A stretch of 64,000 bases of DNA from Oscarella lobularis. Its lineage: Eukaryota; Porifera; Homoscleromorpha; Homosclerophorida; Oscarellidae. The position numbers and the translations under genes are program-made. This document shows, one piece after another, positions 34,140 to 46,600 of this stretch (positions within the stretch are counted from its first letter, which is position 1; each line of letters starts with the position of its first letter). Where the stretch lies: positions 3,162,001 to 3,226,000 of the forward strand of contig NC_089176.1 of NCBI RefSeq assembly GCF_947507565.1, read 5' to 3'. The notes under the pieces are model-generated. The model saw nothing but the letters and a program-made list of their open reading frames with translations, was not told where the DNA came from and made no database searches.

Positions 34140-36213
34140 ATGGGACAGCTATTCGCTCGAAACAATGGCGATGTAGAGCAAGCGAACGGCGCTGGACCGG
34201 CGTATTGTTATCCTCCACCGAACGGTAACCGGTCGAAGCTAAAACATTGCTCCTGGGACCCCTTTCGAGGATCTCACCTTGCGGTTTTTTCCCCAGGTGC
34301 GTATTTCGGCAATCGCTTCCAACTGGGCAACGAGACGTTCGACACGACCGAACCGGAGTCGTATCTCTTCGGCGACAATCACGATCTAAACTTCCTCGGC
34401 CGAAGACCAAGCCAAGTGAGAGCGAAAACGCGCGAAGACACCTCCCTATCGAATACACCACTAGTTTCCGTATCCCGCACCTCAACTGGGAGAACCGACG
34501 AGAACGATTCGAAGCCTGATCAACATACGAAAGGACACTCTCAAGCTAGTTCGGTGAGAAAGGCGATGACATATTAGTTTTGGCTATAATCTTATTTGGG
34601 GAGATATTTGGTTGATTCTTGCTTGTTGGTTCTGATTTATCTATGGGTTGTTTGATAGAAAAAATGGAAATTCGGATGGCTATCATATCGAGTTCATTTT
34701 CGACTGTGACGTCAATTGCACGGTGAATTTTTATCTCTTTGCCACTGAAGACGTAGAGAACGGGAAACTCAAGTGAGTGAGGGAATAGGGACGACTGGTG
34801 TCGGCGTACTTGGGTTCTTCCTTTTTTCATATATATTTTAGATATGTGTCCAAGCGTGACAAATTGGCTGTTCCTCAGTTTGCGTTCAAGCGCGGCTCCG
34901 GACAGGTTTTCAAGGAAAAATCCGGCTATGAAATCACACCCACTAAGTGGAATCAAGACGAGGTGAGACGGAGAGAGAGATGAGTGTCCACCAGAACGAG
35001 CACTAAACTGATATTTCTAGTTGACGTTCAATCGAGACAAGCCCCATCACTATCCACTTGTAATTCACATTGAGGCAAGCAGTGAAGGTATTACGATAAG
35101 GTATAAATAAATGTTTGTGTACATTTTTTGTTCTATAGGAAACAGAGGTCACTCTCATTGTCTGATTGGCAGCTTTGAAAAGGCATAAAGAACCTTTGTA
35201 GTCTTGGCGTATCTACTATTGTTTTGCTATAGAATTCAGATGGCAGCTATTCGTTGAAGCCTGTCAAGCAAAAGCAGATGGTAGGTAGTAAGAAGACACA
35301 TTTCTTCAGCTTTGAATCCTACTTGGGGGCGATGCTAGGTTGACGGCTGTTTGTTTGTCTTGCAAGAGATCTACGGGCTCGAGAACAAAGAAAAGAAATC
35401 GAACAAAGTCAGCCAGAGATTTCATAACCAATTCCTGATTTACACTGGCTCTTCCAGCTATTGAGTGATACTGAAGACGAAGCGGATATCGATGACGACA
35501 ACGTGGACACGATATCGCAGAATGGAATAGAGTGTGTCATCTGTATGGGAGACCCGAAGGACACGCTCTTTCTACCCTGCCGTCATCTTTGCGTGTGCCA
35601 CGAGTGCGGTAAGACCAGTAGCACTTCTCTCGCTCTTGGAGGTATCATACGATGTTCGTGTTTAGCTGAGTCGCTGCGAGAACAGTCGAGCAATTGTCCC
35701 ATATGCAGGCAACGTAAGGAATAGCTGGTCTTTTTTTGTGGGGCACGTGTTCCTGCTGCGTTTCCTATACGTCGCGTTTTTTTTTTGTGTATAGCCTTCA
35801 AAGCTCTGCTCCGCCTTGAAGCTCTCAAGCGATGCTCTGCTGATGCCGGCGGCACTCAGGCATGGCTACAATAGATAAAAATCCTTGAATGCCATCAGAG
35901 CGAACCTCTCTATCTCCTCGTACAGGACGGCTCGGCAAAGTACGTTTCGGTTCCTCTGATTGAGGCGCTGGACAGTTGCAGTGGCACGGGCGTGATTTCT
36001 CCTTCTCCACATGACATTGAAACGATTGATGAGAACGAAGATGAGGACGGTCGCGTGGTGGTCGTTAAACCGGCTGAGGGGACGGCGCCGTCGGTGAGCG
36101 CCGTTGACGTTGTGCTTCCTGGAACGCCAGCCAATAGCGAGACGGCGTCGAGATCCTCGTCGTTTGTGCCGGGAAGCGGAAGAAAGGTGTCGTCGCTGTC
36201 TGACGATGTGTGA
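34140..36213 (+). CDS. MGRN1: Mahogunin-type RING E3 ubiquitin ligase
   Basis: Cytoplasmic E3 ligase of the MGRN1/RNF157 family; in vertebrates it acts on melanocortin signalling and endosomal TSG101. Thirteen exons give exactly 435 codons: 34140-34224, 34297-34415, 34465-34553, 34659-34772, 34842-34962, 35021-35087, 35139-35182, 35233-35280, 35339-35407, 35458-35608, 35666-35713, 35795-35859, 35926-36213. The N-terminal MGQLFARN resembles a myristoylation signal. Conserved blocks include FDTTEPESYLFGD, LNFLGRRPSQFPYPAP, TIRSLINIRKDTLKLVR and LKPVKQKQMVDG. The RING reads CVICMGDPKDTLFLPCRHLCVCHEC...CPICRQPFKALL. The tail has VSVPLIEALDS, as in vertebrate homologues. Two introns use GC donors (35183 and 35860, both AG|GCAT); without the second, a TAG at 35872 would end the protein just after the RING. 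Confidence 0.93.
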
Positions 36214-36453
36214 AACGAAAGATTCCGTGTACAGATGCAATCGATAGGTACATAGATATAGTGAAATACTAACGATTTTGTTTGGCATCTTATATAACAT
36301 ATTTACCTAAAAGCAATAGAACTTGAAGATCCACAAATCTTTGAAAATGCCATAAAAGCATTGATAATAGATAGTTAGAGCGACTGCTGCTTGTTTCAAC
36401 TACTTCACGTGATTGCACGAGACACAAACTTGAAGGCAGGCAAGTGAACAAGC

Positions 36454-38798
36454 ATGAATCGTCGTTTTCTTGCCTTGGCACTGCTTGCAAAAGTCCTTCT
36501 GTTTGCCTCCGGTGCTCAAACTGGTTCCATGATAGCTCAGACACCGCCGATGGGATGGTAACTACTCAAGTAACCATAGCGTAAAAGCGAGACAATTTTA
36601 TCTGATGAAAAGGAGCTCTTGGAATCATTTTACCTGCGCTGGAATCAACGAAACCGTTGTGAAAGGCGTCGCAGATGCAATGGTCAGCTCAGGCCTAAAA
36701 GACTTCGGATACATCTACGTCAACTTGGACGGTAAGAAATATTGCCACTGATACTACCTACCACTTTTCGAGACCGTATGCAAATATTTCTGTAGATTGC
36801 TGGCAGATAAACAGAACGGCTGATGGAGTTATTGTGCCAGATCCAACGAAATTTCCTAACGGCATTCCGAGTCTAGTCAACTATGTCAAAGCGAAAGGAC
36901 TGAAATTTGGTAAAACGTAGTCAAGTAGTTCAGCTCCAGTGCTAGCTTTTGTGTTGATCAACAGGTTTATATACGTCTCGTGGCGTAATGACATGTCAAC
37001 GTCGGCCGGGCTCGTACGGATACGAAGAGATAGATGCAAAGACTTACGGTAGAGACTCAAGTCACTATATTTCTCGTTACGTTTTGTCCTTAGCTTCTTG
37101 GGGAGTTGAGTTCCTGAAAAATGATAATTGCTATCCTGCACCGCACTCAGACCCCAACACCGATTACGGGAAAATGTCGCTTTACCTCAATGCAACGGGA
37201 AAACAATTCGTACACAGCGTTCAGACACCGGAGCCTATAGAAATAGCCTACAACGTGTCGAACATGAGACGGTAGCTCCCAAGCAAATTTTTACTGATTG
37301 TATTATCAATTCTTTTAGAGTTGGACATGACATTCAGGATCATTACGATTCTATGCTCTCACTCGTCCAGGAAGCTCGACAACAGGGATTGGCTAAATAT
37401 GCTCATCCAGTAGGTTTGAACAGCAAAGTATCATATGTAGATGAATCACTTTTTCAGGGCTTTTGGAATGACTTGGACATGATGGAAATAGGTACGTACC
37501 ACTTTTGCATGTGGCACTGAACTGATCAATAATGTACTTCTCTTTGAAAAGGAAACGGACACATGACTACAATAGAATACATCACTCATATGTCATTGTG
37601 GTGCCTGCTTAAAGCGCCTCTTATAATGGGCAACGACGTGAGGAACATTGACAAGGAAACCTTGACGATTTTGACAAATAAAGAGGCGAGGAAGTGATCT
37701 TGACGTATTTGTTTCTATTCTTTAATATGCTAGTACAGGTCTTAGCTGTGAATCAAGATGCTCTGGGTGTTCAAGGCACCCTTAGAGCGAATAGGTCCGT
37801 TGTAATGTGAGTTTTGTACTAAATTTGGTGTGGTGACGAAGCAGTTTTTTTAGAAGTACCAACGCTCTTGTTGCTGCTCAGTCCTGCGTCTCTGGAAGCC
37901 AATATCAGGAATTTATTTATGCTAGACGGTAGTGCGCCCTTGTCAAATTTATTTCTTTAGACGTGGAAATTCAACGTTTCGTCTGGCGCTATACTAAACG
38001 TTGAAACCGGCGCCTGTCTTAGTGCACCGACGTCCAACTTGGTGCAGGTGTGCATAGGAGAACTTCAGAGAGAGCAAGAGAGTCTTGATCTTTTCTTCCT
38101 TGAAAGGTTTCTGTACAGCCTTGCGACAGCGGAAATCCAGCGCAAAAATGGGCTTTTGGAGACCATAACAAAATACATCCGGCTCAAGACAAACTTCGCT
38201 GTTTGGACGTCTACATGTATTCTGGTCCTCCGATTCAGTTGGCAAATTGCAAAAAGTACTGCATCTTCCAAAGAGCATAATTTAGTAACTTACTTTTTAT
38301 TCTAGCACGTCGTTTCAAAATCAACAGTTTGCATTTGAAAGCGACGGAACTTTCCGTCCCAACGTTAGTAAATTGTGCGTCGGTTTGCAACCTGTTGCTC
38401 AAGCTGAAGTGTGGGGAGGTTGTAAAATAAACGTATTTGAAAAAAATAGTTCGTATTTGCTGCTTTGTAGGACCTCTCTCTGACAACGCCTTTGCGGCCG
38501 TTTTACTCAATAAAGACGCAAAGCCTCGCAACATAACTGTACGGCTTAGTGCTACATATGTGAAGCGCTCTTTAGTTACGTTCCGCAGGTTCAATGGTCA
38601 GATCTCAATTTTTCAAGCAGTGCTTCGTACAGCGTTCGTGACTTGTGGCAACGCAAGGACATGGGAACATTTACGGTGCACCCAGCAGTTCGTATACACA
38701 TCTAGATACTCGTCTAAATGTATTACTTTTAGCAAAACTACACTGCTCTTGATGTTCCAGTTCACGGAGTTGCAATGATCAAACTCACCCCATCTTGA
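36454..38798 (+). CDS. Family GH27 alpha-galactosidase / alpha-N-acetylgalactosaminidase, secreted
   Basis: Hydrolyses terminal alpha-linked galactose from glycans or plant galactomannan side chains. It has about twelve short-intron exons and about 500 residues. The signal peptide MNRRFLALALLAKVLLFAS is followed by the GH27 start PPMGWSSWNHF, NLDDCW, GLYTSRG, the nucleophile region LKNDNCY and the acid/base region FWNDLDMMEIGNGHMT, then LIMGNDVRNID and VLAVNQDALGVQG. The C-terminal beta domain ends ...ALDVPVHGVAMIKLTPS. Between the barrel and that domain there is extra sequence (about 37960-38400: GACLSAPTSN, QNQQFAFESDGTF) that resembles a lectin-like beta-trefoil insertion and departs from the minimal two-domain GH27 layout. 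It converges on the GH10 gene with 232 nt between the stops. Confidence 0.87.
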
Positions 38799-39030
38799 TC
38801 GAGAAATAAACAACTGCTGTTGTGTTTTTCTTTTTTGGATGCATTGCTGTTCACCTGATGCCACTGATGTGTTGTTATCTCTCTGAACGAGCTCGACATC
38901 TATGCTCTACTTATCTTACAGGTATTTTTTAGAGGAGCCGTCTGCCCGGGCTCCCTTCTCTTGTGGGAGACTTAACTGCCAATCATCATAACATCAACAG
39001 GACCGTAGACTAGTAAGATCACAAGGCAAG

Positions 39031-40448
39031 TCATACGACAGTTTTGTTTTGTAGCATGGCAGCGACGGTATCAAAGCACGGTTTCGGCTTGTAGTTGGAG
39101 TCAAACAAATCAGGCTCGTAGTTGCTTTTGCGCCACGAGTACTTGTCAATATATCCCCACACCTCATAGTTCTTGCACCTTGAAATTGTGCAGCAAAGTT
39201 TGAAATTGCCTGTGGTTACTATTACGTGTACTTACATTTTATTGCTTAGACATGCTTTCAGAACGTTTCCGTAAACTTCGGCTTGCTGCTGAAGCTTTTG
39301 CTGCTCTGTTCCAGTGCCCCCAGCAAAGCTGACATCTAACTCAGTGATATGAACTTCGAGACCCAAGTCCGCCAGACGCTTAATATTTGCAGCCATATCA
39401 TTGTATGACGGAGCCGGTCTTCCCAGTTTGGGATTTTTCATTTTAGCTTACACAGAAAAGGTAAGCAAAGCGTTTTCGATCACACGTTTACTTACTGAAA
39501 TCATCTCCCAAGGTAAAATGACTCTGCAGCCCAACGCCGTGGACAGGTATGCCTCGTTGGATCATCGATTTCAGCATTTCATAAATAGCATTGCTCTTGC
39601 CATTTAGTCCTTCAGAATTGTAGTCATTGTACTAAATAGAAAGAATCTCGTTCGAAAGGAAAAGAGAGAAAAATGCCAGGTGCTTACGAAGAGTTTGGCT
39701 TGAGGATCAGCCTCGTGAGCTGTTTTAAACGCCAGGTCAATGTAATTTGAAACTGAGGACAACAAACAAAGCAAATATTCTTAAGGAATCAAAAATTGCG
39801 TCGCATCCGGTGCGTACCAGCTGGGTACCAAATGTTCGTCTTGAGAGTTTGATTTGAAGTAGGGTTATCGAGCACGGCTTCATTCACGACGTCCCATGCG
39901 TACGCCTTGCCTTTGTACCGACTTGCGACAGTGTGCACGTGCCGAGTAAGAACATCAATCAAAGCAGTTTTATTCCCAGCCAGCTTTTGCAACCTGGAGA
40001 AGAAGACATCGTGCATGCACGGTAAGTCGACTAATATCAGTGTATACCAGCTTGGATTGTGAACACCCCAGCAGAGGTTGTGTCCTCTGAACACCTGCTT
40101 GAATGTCATGGCTACGTTGAGAATAAAATCGCACTCGGTGAAATCAAATTTGCCGTTCGACGGTTCCGTGGCAGTCCTGAGAAAGAGAAGCCAGTGCTAC
40201 AGTGTTTCTCACTTTAAAATTTACCATTTGCAGGCATTTTCCGGAGTCACCAAGCTGAATTGTTGTCCCAATGTGAGATTGTACTGCGAGTCATTTTGGA
40301 AGTGGGATACGCCCGCTGCGGAACCGATAAACAGCCCGGCAGCTTTTCCCAGATCTCTTAGTATGGCAATTGTGGGCTGGGACTCTCTAGCAGCTGCACA
40401 GCTTGTGATGATAGCGAGTTGGAGCACGAAGGACAAGTGAGTAGCCAT
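39031..40448 (-). CDS. Family GH10 endo-1,4-beta-xylanase, secreted
   Basis: Cleaves internal beta-1,4 bonds of xylan. Six or seven exons encode about 340 residues. The ATG at 40448 opens a signal peptide (MATHLSFVLQLAIITSCAAA); an in-frame ATG at 40490 would bury it, so I prefer the internal one. GH10 landmarks in order are QFSLVTPENACKW, RGHNLCWGVHNPSW, the acid/base Glu in AWDVVNEAV, LFYNDYNSEG, GVGLQSHF and the nucleophile Glu in VHITELDVSF, then a final strand with VWGYIDKYSW. All catalytic positions are present, and length equals a single catalytic domain with no binding module. It is divergent from the dynein gene, sharing a gap of only 186 nt, and convergent with the GH27 gene. GH10 enzymes are uncommon in animals, but the introns show this is a resident eukaryotic gene and not contamination. 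Confidence 0.9.
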
Positions 40449-40634
40449 TAGCTCGTTGCACGTGATTCTAGCGCTCCGGAAGTTGCGCATTTTTTCGTCA
40501 ACCTGTCTAACTATATACGGGAACGGAATTTACAAAATCAATTGCCAAATCAACCAATAACCTGCGCCCGAATTGGCAACTGCTATCACGCGACTAAAAG
40601 CATCCAAAACCGTTTCATCTCACTCTCGCACAAA
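40449..40634. promoter_or_regulatory. Bidirectional promoter gap, xylanase / dynein
   Basis: Only 186 nt separate the start codons of the divergent GH10 (-) and dynein (+) genes, so both promoters must lie here or overlap the genes. A TATA-like ctatatacgg is seen at 40511. No other motif recognised. Confidence 0.4.
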
Positions 40635-43600
40635 ATGCCCGATAAAGACGACGACAAAAGCGCGGAAACGGAAAGTGATCCGCGTCTCGCCTTCCTTTCC
40701 GAATACGTTCTCAAAACTCTCAAGCAAAAGCCAGACAAATGGTCGAAAATGCTCTCCTCGGACGAAAACCGCATGGTCATCACGACCTTCTTCGAAAGAG
40801 CGGACGCCCAGTCGCTTGTCTTTCATCTAAGTGCGCAGGGACAGCTGACACCGTCGCCGCACTTTCCTTCTGCCACGAAATTCAAATCGGTTTATTTCGT
40901 CAAAAAGTCGCCATCTTCCGTCACCGAGCAAAACGCACGGAAGCTTCTCGTGTTCGGCGATCTCTCTCACACGCCGCTCGATCAGCTCTCGACTCTCGTC
41001 GACGATGTAAGACCCTTTCATAGCGTTGCCATGGCACAGATACAGTGCAGTAGTAAAAGGCGCCATATCCGTTGTTACGGAAGCCGTAAGACCGTTGTTT
41101 TGACTTTTTTTCCCTGAAGGTTCTTCTTCCCCTGATCTCCAACGACGGAAATCACAAGGAATGGCCGTCGGTCGTATCGCAGGACGTGCTTCGACACATG
41201 CAGGAGCTGAAGAACAACGTCTACGTCGTAGCGGGACAGGTCAAAGGCCGAACGCTTCTACCCCTGCCCACGGGACCGAACGGAAGCTCGGCGGACGTCG
41301 AAGAAAGGTAGATACACCGCGATTCGACGACGAAAAAGACTGAGGCCCCTTTTCCGATCCGCTCCCGAAATTGATCTAAGACTATATATGCGATGGGTTC
41401 AACGATGATACTGTACTAGCAGTCGAAGCGGCGGTAGTTAGATTTTCATGCGATTAAATTTTAATTAAATATTTAAGGAAATTAATACCATCTTTTTACA
41501 GCGTCGATAAGCCCGGACATGATAAGAGCATCGTTCACGTCGTCGAGTCGGTCGTCATCGACTGGGTTCACCAAGTGCAGGGCGTCTTGAAGAAAAGCTC
41601 CGCGCAGCCCCTTCTTGACGGTCTCAATCCGACGCCGTTTGTTGAGTTGGACTTCTGGCGCGAGCGTCGCGACAACTTACAGTACATATTCGATCAGCTC
41701 CAAGACGGGAAAGTGCGACGAATGGCCGAATTGCTCGAGCGAACGCAGAGCAGTTATTTTCCAGCCTTCAAAAAAATGTTCCTCGACGTCAAAGCGGGTA
41801 AGAATAGCATGTTAGGAAAATGCACGAGTTTTATTCGTATACATAGCTCTTGTCGAAGCTGACGACATATCGCTGTATTTGAAGCCGTTGCGTCGGCAGT
41901 TGGAGAGTCTGGAGGAGACGGACTTCACCGAACTTGGCCAGCAACTGCTCTGTGTGATGCATACGGTGTGCATTGTGTGGGCCAATTCGGAGTTCTACTG
42001 TCAACCGGCTCGCATCGTTGTTCTACTACACGAATTGGGAAATCTAGTCATGGAATTGGTTCGAGTGAAATGCCAGGCGTGCAGACGCTAACTCTATTTT
42101 TTTCTATAGACGAGATCCTTTGTTGGTCCGGACGAGATTTTTCGCTCCGAGGCCGACGAGGCTCAGGAGAAGATCGTCGAAGCGTTGAAGGTCTGTCGAC
42201 TGTTTCGTCAATTGTACAACGAAAGAAAGGCTGCTTTGGCCGACTACTACGTCGATCTGCCCAACAAAGAAGTTTGCTTATGGGACTTTGATTCCACTTT
42301 GGTCTTCACGCGATTCGACGTGTTTGTCGGAAGATTGGCAACGCTCGAGGTGACGTCGAGAGGAATTATTCGCGACGAGACTTTGCATTGGGGGTTCGCT
42401 TCTAGGAATTTTTTGGAATAGTTTTAGAATTTTCAAAATTGGAAAAGATCGACTTCAATGGCATCAAGGGAACGAGTCTCCTCGCGATGGTTCGGCGCGT
42501 CCTCGAGCAATTTCAGGAGCACGTCGCCGTCTTCGCCCAACGCTCCTATGATCCTCTCGATCCGCAGAACGCGGTAAGAGAACGACGTTTCTGTGACTGC
42601 ACCATTATATTAGACGTTGGTCTAAGGATTTTGTTCAAGATTATAAGGCGTTTGCGAGCAAGATTTCTGACTTGGATAGCTGCCTTGCTGCTATCGTTTG
42701 TCAGGCCTTTGACGACTGCTCTGGACCCCAGGCTATGTTCAAGGTAAAGAGTACGCACTTATCAAACATTGCTTGATGAAACTAGCTGTTTTTCTGTAGC
42801 TATTGGATTCGTTAGGCAGTCTTCTTGATCGTCCCGCTATCCAGGAGCAATTCATCAACAGAGTGCCTTTTCTCATCGCCTCCCTCGACTGGTACCTGAA
42901 CCAAAACAAGGAAATCTACGACGAGCAGATGCTACTAAAAACGGAACGAATCGAAGGTCGTCTGCCGTATCAAAAACGCAACATGCCGTCCATATCGGGA
43001 ACGCTCAACTGGTCGCAGGAGCTGAAAGATCGCGTGGGCCACTCGATCGCTCGCCTACGACAACTGGCGTTTGGCGCGTCCGCCGAAGGAGCCGAAGCGA
43101 TGGTCGTTCTAAGCAAAGCGCAAGAGATGAATACCTTGTTAGAAGAGTGAGTTTTGCTCTTAGATCTCGTTGTTTTATGACGTCGTTTTTTTTCTCTTGT
43201 TTTTTAGTTACGAACGGACTGTGTACGGCGAATGGGCTCAGGGAGTCGACCAAGTGTCGAAGTTGAATCTCGAGCGTCCCCTCCTGACGCGAAACGACGA
43301 GACGAGACTGATTCGAGTCAACTTCGATCCGCAGGTATAGGGAAGACGTCCTCAAGAATAAATAAAAATAAATAAATATCTTTGACTATATATAGCTGAT
43401 GTCTGTGCTGAAAGAGGTTCGCTATCTCGAAATGCGCGGCGACGGCGATGCCATACCAGCGGAAGCGGCGGCCGTTTATTCGAGAAACGAGATGTATCGA
43501 AAGTATCTCGCCAGTCTCGACTTGATCGTCGCCTGGTACAACGAAGTACGCGAGACGGTCCTCGACGTGGAGTTTCCTCTCATCGCAAGTCAGCTGGACG

Positions 43601-46600
43601 AAATTGATAGTCAACTAGAACAAGCCCTGGCGTCGTTGACGTGGGTCGGCGAAGGTGAGTGAAACATTCTATGCCTTTGGGGAGTCACTTTCAAAAAATG
43701 TTGAAATTTCTTTTTTAAGGTGTCTGGGACTATATCGAAACGACGCGCAACAAAGTATACGATTTAGAGCAGCGCGTTCTGTCGACGAAAACCAACATCG
43801 AAAAGATCGTCCAGCTGATGGCCAAGTGGGCCGAATCTCCCCTATTCGAACGAAAAGATCTCAAAAAGGACACGATGCTCGCGTTGGAGGATCGCGACGC
43901 GCGCATTCAGGCCCGCTACGCGCTGATCGGCGCCGCCGGCGAACAAATACACGCGCTCGTCGGCGAGAACTTGAAACTGTTTCGCGCCGACGAGACGTCG
44001 GGCACGTGGCGCAGTTACATCGAGTACATAGACGAGTTGATACTCGACGGCTTTTTCAACGCGATTCACTGTTCGCTCGCGTTTCTCCTCGAGAACACCG
44101 ATTCAACGAAACCGGGACTGGCGCCGCTCTTGGAGGCGAAGCTCGAACTTCAAATACCGGAGCTCGTCTTTCAGCCGTCGCTCGACTACGGCTCGGGCTG
44201 CACGGACGGTTTCTACGAGCTCGTCGAAGGACTCCTGCTCGACGTCTTCAAAATGTCGTCGCTCGTGAAACGACTGGCGATAGGCGAGTCGGACGGCGTC
44301 GATCATTATCAGGCCGATTTGGAGGACATGCTCGAGCTGTCAGAAATGCGCGCCGAAATCATGGATCGGTGTCAGGGCGTCATCACGAAAGCGTTGGAGT
44401 ATCGGAGCTCGTTCGACTCGTACGCGTATCTGTGGGTCGACGATCGGCCGGAGTTTATGCGTCAGTTTCTTCTCTACAATCACGTTCTCACTGCCGACGA
44501 GTTGGATCAGTACGGTGACGAGGGCGTGCCGGAGAGTCCGCCGACGCTGAGTCACTTCAAGACGCAGATCGATTCGTACGAGAGGATCTACGCCGACGTG
44601 GAGAAGGTCGACGGGACGAGCCAGTTTGACGTCTGGTTCAAAGTCGACGCGAGACCGTTTAAACAGGGTCTATTGAATATCATCAAGAAGTGGAGTCTGA
44701 TGTTCAAGCATCATCTGACCGCACACGTAACAAGCAGGTAGGAATAATTATTAGTCATATAGAGACACATAGAGAAAAAACTTGTGTTTTTTTTAGTCTT
44801 GATGACTTGGCTTCCTTTATCACGATGGCTGACACCGGACTCGCGAAAGAGGTCGCCGAGAACGACTACAACGGTCTCATCGACGTCATCGGTCATCTCG
44901 TCGCCGTCAAGGATCGTTCGCCGACGACGGACAACATGTTCGAGCCGCTGAAGGAGACGATCGATCTGCTGCGGACGTACGATCAGGAAGTGTCGGACGA
45001 CGTGCACACGCTGCTGCTTGAGCTACCCGAGCGTTGGACGAATCTGAAGAAAGTAGCGGCGCTCGCCAAGCAGGCGGTCGCTCCTCTGCAAGCGAACGAA
45101 GTGGCAATCATACGGAAAAAGTGTTCATCGTTCGACGTATGTGCTGGATGACACATAGGTAGAGAATATATGTATAAGATTTTTTCCTCCTTAGGTTAAA
45201 CAGCACGAATTCAGGGAGCATTTCCGCAAGATCGCTCCTCTGAGTTACCAATCGACGAACGTCTACGTGCGTCTCGATCGACTCAACGTCGAAATAGCCA
45301 ATCTCGAGCGGGAAATGGGCGCTTTGCACGAGTCGGCCGCTCTCTTCGAAGTGAACACGCCCGACTACAAGCAACTCAAAGCGTGTCGACGCGAGGTCGT
45401 CCTGCTGAAGCAACTGTGGGACGTCGCCGAGCTCGTGCACGGTTGCATCGACGAGTGGAAGACGACGCTCTGGCGCGAAATCAACGTCGAAACGATGGAC
45501 ATGGAACTGAAGCGATTCATGAAGGACATTCGGATGCTCGACAAGGAGATGCGCGCCTGGGACGCGTTCACCGGTCTCGATTCGACGGTGAAGAACATGG
45601 TGACGTCGTTGCGCGCCGTCGGCGAGCTGCAGAATCCGGCGATTCGCGATCGTCACTGGTTGCAATTGATGCAGGCGACCAAAGTGAAATTCGTCATGTC
45701 GGTCGAGACGAGTTTGGCCGATTTGCTTCAATTGAACTTGCACAATTTCGAGGAGGAAGTGAGAGGAATCGTCGACAAGGCGACGAAGGAGTTGAACATG
45801 GAGAAGATTCTGAAGGAGTTGGACGTCACCTGGTCGCAAATGGAGTTCCAGCACGAGTCGCATCCGCGCACGGGCATCACTCTGCTCAAGTCGAGCGAGG
45901 AATTGATCGAGACGCTCGAAGACAATCAAGTTCAACTGCAGAACATGATCACGTCGAAATACATCGCCTTCTTTCTCGAAGAAGTGTCGTCGTGGCAGAA
46001 AAGGTTATCGACGGCCGACTCGGTGATCAGCATTCTCTTCGAAGTCCAACGCACTTGGTCGCACTTGGAGAGCATTTTCATCGGTTCGGAGGACATACGA
46101 ATGCAATTGCCCGAGGACTCGAAACTCTTCGACGGAATCGACGACGATTTCAAAGCGCTCATGGCCGACGCCGAGAAGACGCCGAATGCCGTCGAAGCGA
46201 CGAACAAACCGGGTCTCTACGACAAGTTGGAGGACATACAGCGTCGATTGTCGATCTGCGAGAAGGCGTTGGCCGAATACTTGGAGACGAAGCGACTCGC
46301 CTTTCCGCGTTTCTATTTCGTCTCGTCCGCCGATTTGCTCGATATTCTGTCCAAGGGCAACATGCCGACCGAAGTCGCTCGTCATCTGGCGAAACTTTTC
46401 GACAATATGGCGCGTTTGAAGTTTCAGGAGGATCCCGACGGAAAGTCGACGAAGATGGCGTTGGGCATGTATAGCAAAGAGGACGAATACGTCGAGTTTA
46501 ACGAACCGTGCGAATGCGTCGGTCAAGTCGAAGTGTGGCTCCATAGACTGATGGAAACGATGCAGGCGACGGTGCGACACGAACTGTGCGAATCGGTGTC

